From: Pseudonocardiales bacterium
GTDB lineage: Bacteria; Actinomycetota; Actinomycetes; Mycobacteriales; Pseudonocardiaceae
Direction of reading: 5' to 3'
Assembly (NCBI GenBank): GCA_025465385.1
Contig: JAODNG010000312.1
Coordinates: 1-5,680 of the forward strand
Length of the DNA: 5,680 bases
Part shown: one piece after another, positions 4,191 to 5,680 of the stretch
Layout of the letters: each line of letters opens with the position of its first letter
How positions within the stretch are numbered: position 1 is the first letter of the stretch
Notes under the pieces: model-generated
Told to the model about the DNA's origin: nothing
What the model saw: the letters and a program-made list of their open reading frames with translations, nothing else
Databases searched by the model: none
Made by a program: the position numbers and the translations under genes

Positions 4191-5330
4191 ATGCGGGTGT
4201 TGGTAGTGGCTTCGCCCGGTACCGGGCATGTTTTCCCGCTGGTGCCGGTGTCGTGGGCGTTGCGTTCGGAAGGCCACGATGTGCTCGTCGCCAGTGCCGG
4301 TGACGGGGTCCAGCGGGCCGCGAGCGCGGGCCTGACGGCGGTCGATGTCGCCCCTGGTGTGGACATGTACGAGGTGTTCCAGTCGGTGGGGCGGACCACC
4401 GGCGGTTGGGCGCCGCATCTGTCGCCGGCAGCCACGTGGGAGCGCGCGGTGCAGCTGTTCACGCGGGTCAGCGAGCTGATGCTGGCCGGGACGGAACGCG
4501 TGGCCAAGCGCTGGCGGCCCGACGTGGTGGTCTACGGAGAGTTTCAGGCCGCCGGTGCGGTGGTGGCCGCCCGGCTCGGCATACCCGCAGTCGAGCACGG
4601 CATCGGCCTGGTCGGCGACGGTGCAGCGTGCGTCGCGGAGATATGGCCGCGGTTGGCCGTCGCGCCGGCGGTCGACCCGACCGCGATCATCCGCATGGCA
4701 CCACCGAGCCTGGGGCCCGAACCCGCCGCTGGCAGGTGGATCATGCGGCCAGTGCCCTACAACGGTGGTGCCGTTGTGCCCGAGGAGTTGCTGGACCCTC
4801 CGACTCGGCCCCGGGTTCTGATCACGATGGGCACGGTGGCGCCGCGGCTGGGTGGGATGGGGATGGTCCGCGATCTCGTCGACTCTGTTTCCGCCGAGCC
4901 GCTGGAGATCCTGGTGGCTCTCGGCAGCGACCCGACCGAGCTCGGCCCGTTGCCCCAGTCGGTGCGGGCGTACCGGTGGCTCCCGCTGACCGCCGCGTTG
5001 CCCAGCTGTTCGGTCGTGATCCACCACGGTGGCGCCGGCACCACCCTGTCCGCGTTGGCCGCCGGTGTGCCCCAGGTGGTCGTGCCGCAGGGCGCCGACC
5101 AGTTCCTCAACGCCGCGACTGTGTCCAAGCGAGGCTGCGGGATGACTGCCGATCAGGCGCCCGCAGCGATCCGGGACAGCCTGCGCCGGGCGCTGTCCGG
5201 GGAGTTCGACCAAGCAGCGCGGGAGGTCCACGACGAGATCGCCCTACTGCCCAGCCCGGCCGTCATCGCGGCCCAGCTGGCCGAACACCTCCCAAACCGC
5301 GGTGATGCTCTCGAAGGTCGGCATCGATGA
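4191..5330 (+). CDS. GT1-family glycosyltransferase, macrolide (MGT) type
   Basis: A complete 379-residue GT-B glycosyltransferase of the UGT/macrolide group, which transfers a sugar from a nucleotide donor to a small-molecule aglycone in the cytoplasm. The N-terminal acceptor domain opens with the first beta strand MRVLVVASPGTGHVFPLVPV. His13 in GTGHVFP matches the family's catalytic base. The C-terminal donor-binding domain begins about residue 207 (PRVLITMGT). The donor signature follows, with HHGGAGTTLSALAAGVPQVV at 278-297 and PQGADQFLNA at 299-308, including the Asp-Gln (303-304) that contacts the sugar. The length is normal and no key residue is missing. The start ATG is at 4191 with AGGG 8 nt upstream. 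It stands alone: no deoxysugar, polyketide, P450-like activator or acceptor gene is present, so the substrate cannot be named. It may decorate a secondary metabolite or inactivate an antibiotic. It is divergent from the Gly-rich peptide gene. Confidence 0.93.
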   Translation: MRVLVVASPGTGHVFPLVPVSWALRSEGHDVLVASAGDGVQRAASAGLTAVDVAPGVDMYEVFQSVGRTTGGWAPHLSPAATWERAVQLFTRVSELMLAGTERVAKRWRPDVVVYGEFQAAGAVVAARLGIPAVEHGIGLVGDGAACVAEIWPRLAVAPAVDPTAIIRMAPPSLGPEPAAGRWIMRPVPYNGGAVVPEELLDPPTRPRVLITMGTVAPRLGGMGMVRDLVDSVSAEPLEILVALGSDPTELGPLPQSVRAYRWLPLTAALPSCSVVIHHGGAGTTLSALAAGVPQVVVPQGADQFLNAATVSKRGCGMTADQAPAAIRDSLRRALSGEFDQAAREVHDEIALLPSPAVIAAQLAEHLPNRGDALEGRHR

Positions 5331-5591
5331 ACGCGACGATCATGGCGGTGTAGATGCGCGCGACGACGGCAGCGTCTACCCCGCTGTCTCGGGATCGTCG
5401 CGGTGACGGACGGGTCCAGCATCGCTGATCCCGCTGTGCTCACCAAACGCCTGATCGTGGGCTCCTCGCGCCCTGGGCGGTTGGTAGAACTTGTGCGTGG
5501 CGGCCGGCGACATCGAAAGCTCGCTTGACCGGCTGCGCGACTGTCCCGGCGGGATCGGTTCCGGCGAGATCGACTAACCAGGCCCTGGGGA

Positions 5592-5633
5592 GCCGGCGGC
5601 ACGTAGGAGGATCTGAAGCCCCGTGCCGCCGGC
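5592..5633. repeat. Perfect 12-bp inverted repeat with a Shine-Dalgarno in its loop
   Basis: GCCGGCGGCACG (5592-5603) is exactly complementary to CGTGCCGCCGGC (5622-5633), with an 18-nt loop that contains AGGAGG (5605-5610). GCCCC (5618-5622) can alternatively pair with GGGGC (5649-5653), which would compete with the right arm. No T-run follows, so it is not a classical terminator. It could be a 5'-UTR structure controlling a gene that begins at the right edge, or a terminator for the glycosyltransferase transcript of the U-less kind common in actinobacteria. Confidence 0.7.
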
Positions 5634-5680
5634 CACCCGAACCGTAGTGGGGCTCTGTGACCGCAGCATTTACGTTTCGT
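5623..5680 (+). CDS. Possible start of a gene leaving the window (partial)
   Basis: GTG at 5623-5625 follows AGGAGG (5605-5610) by 12 nt and opens a frame reading MPPATRTVVGLCDRSIYVS to the window end. A second GTG at 5657-5659 in another frame (MTAAFTFR) follows a GTGGGG-like site. Only one can be right and too few codons are visible to identify a family. The spacing for the first is longer than ideal, and its start codon lies in the right arm of the inverted repeat. Confidence 0.25.
   Translation, partial: MPPATRTVVGLCDRSIYVS

Larger units (their letters stand above)
5331..5680. other. 350-bp stretch without a confident gene
   Basis: After the glycosyltransferase stop, no full gene is convincing on either strand. 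The plus strand holds coding-like fragments in two frames: GTG 5403 to TGA 5526-5528 (41 residues, beginning MTDGSSIADPAVLTKRLIVG) and 5497-5577 (VAAGDIESSLDRLRDCPGGI and onward, stop TAA). A frameshift near 5490 could link them as a broken gene of about 57 residues; I recognise no family. The last 90 bases contain a 12-bp inverted repeat and possible starts of a downstream gene. Confidence 0.4.

Noticed and set aside
4173..5231. Minus-strand open frame of 352 codons opposite the glycosyltransferase
   Set aside because: The plus-strand product has complete GT1 motifs; the minus frame is His/Arg/Gly-rich without any recognisable domain.
5153..5602. Minus-strand open frame of 149 codons
   Set aside because: It overlaps the glycosyltransferase C-terminus and is Arg/Ser-rich with no motif or ribosome site that I can see.
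1..5680. tRNA or rRNA genes, CRISPR arrays and insertion sequences
   Set aside because: I saw no tRNA cloverleaf signature, no regularly spaced repeats, and no transposase motifs or terminal inverted repeats with target duplications.

Overview
This is a GC-rich chromosomal window with strongly G/C-biased third codon positions, GTG starts and actinobacterial-type protein families. It most likely comes from an actinomycete (Actinomycetia, possibly Pseudonocardiales, Mycobacteriales or a related order). The genus cannot be fixed from the sequence alone.

Left half (1-3047), all genes on the minus strand. Read in the direction of transcription, the order is a MOSC-domain (YcbX/mARC-like) protein (2211-3047), a YdeI/OmdA-family protein (1385-1984), a MobA/MocA-like nucleotidyltransferase (742-1326), and an XdhC/CoxI-family maturation factor (1-618) that runs off the window. 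Three of the four belong to molybdenum-cofactor biology: the MOSC protein uses or carries Mo cofactor, the MocA-like enzyme would nucleotidylate molybdopterin, and XdhC-type proteins insert mature cofactor into molybdenum hydroxylases. The apo-enzyme they serve (a xanthine or CO-dehydrogenase-like hydroxylase) is not in the window and may lie beyond position 1. The YdeI-like gene has no obvious Mo role. A short plus-strand stretch at 2058-2245 reads like a frameshifted gene remnant.

Middle (3048-4190). This part is less GC-rich and less gene-dense. It holds a small plus-strand gene (3240-3467) with a relaxed codon bias and a perfect 15-bp inverted repeat in its first codons. Convergent to it is a 76-residue minus-strand gene (3539-3769) with an excellent ribosome binding site. 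Its product is a 28-residue conserved-looking head followed by a 48-residue Gly/His-rich tail, shaped like a peptide precursor. A 421-bp divergent intergenic region with an AT-richer core and several symmetric or repeated motifs separates it from the next gene.

Right (4191-5680). A complete macrolide-type GT1 glycosyltransferase (4191-5330) on the plus strand is followed by 350 bp without a confident gene. That stretch contains coding-like fragments in two frames, a 12-bp perfect inverted repeat whose loop carries a Shine-Dalgarno sequence, and possibly the first codons of a gene leaving the window.

The observation most deserving follow-up is the Gly-rich small peptide gene and its divergent glycosyltransferase neighbour. 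No modifying enzyme, transporter or sugar-biosynthesis gene is visible in the window, so a peptide natural-product system is a hypothesis only.
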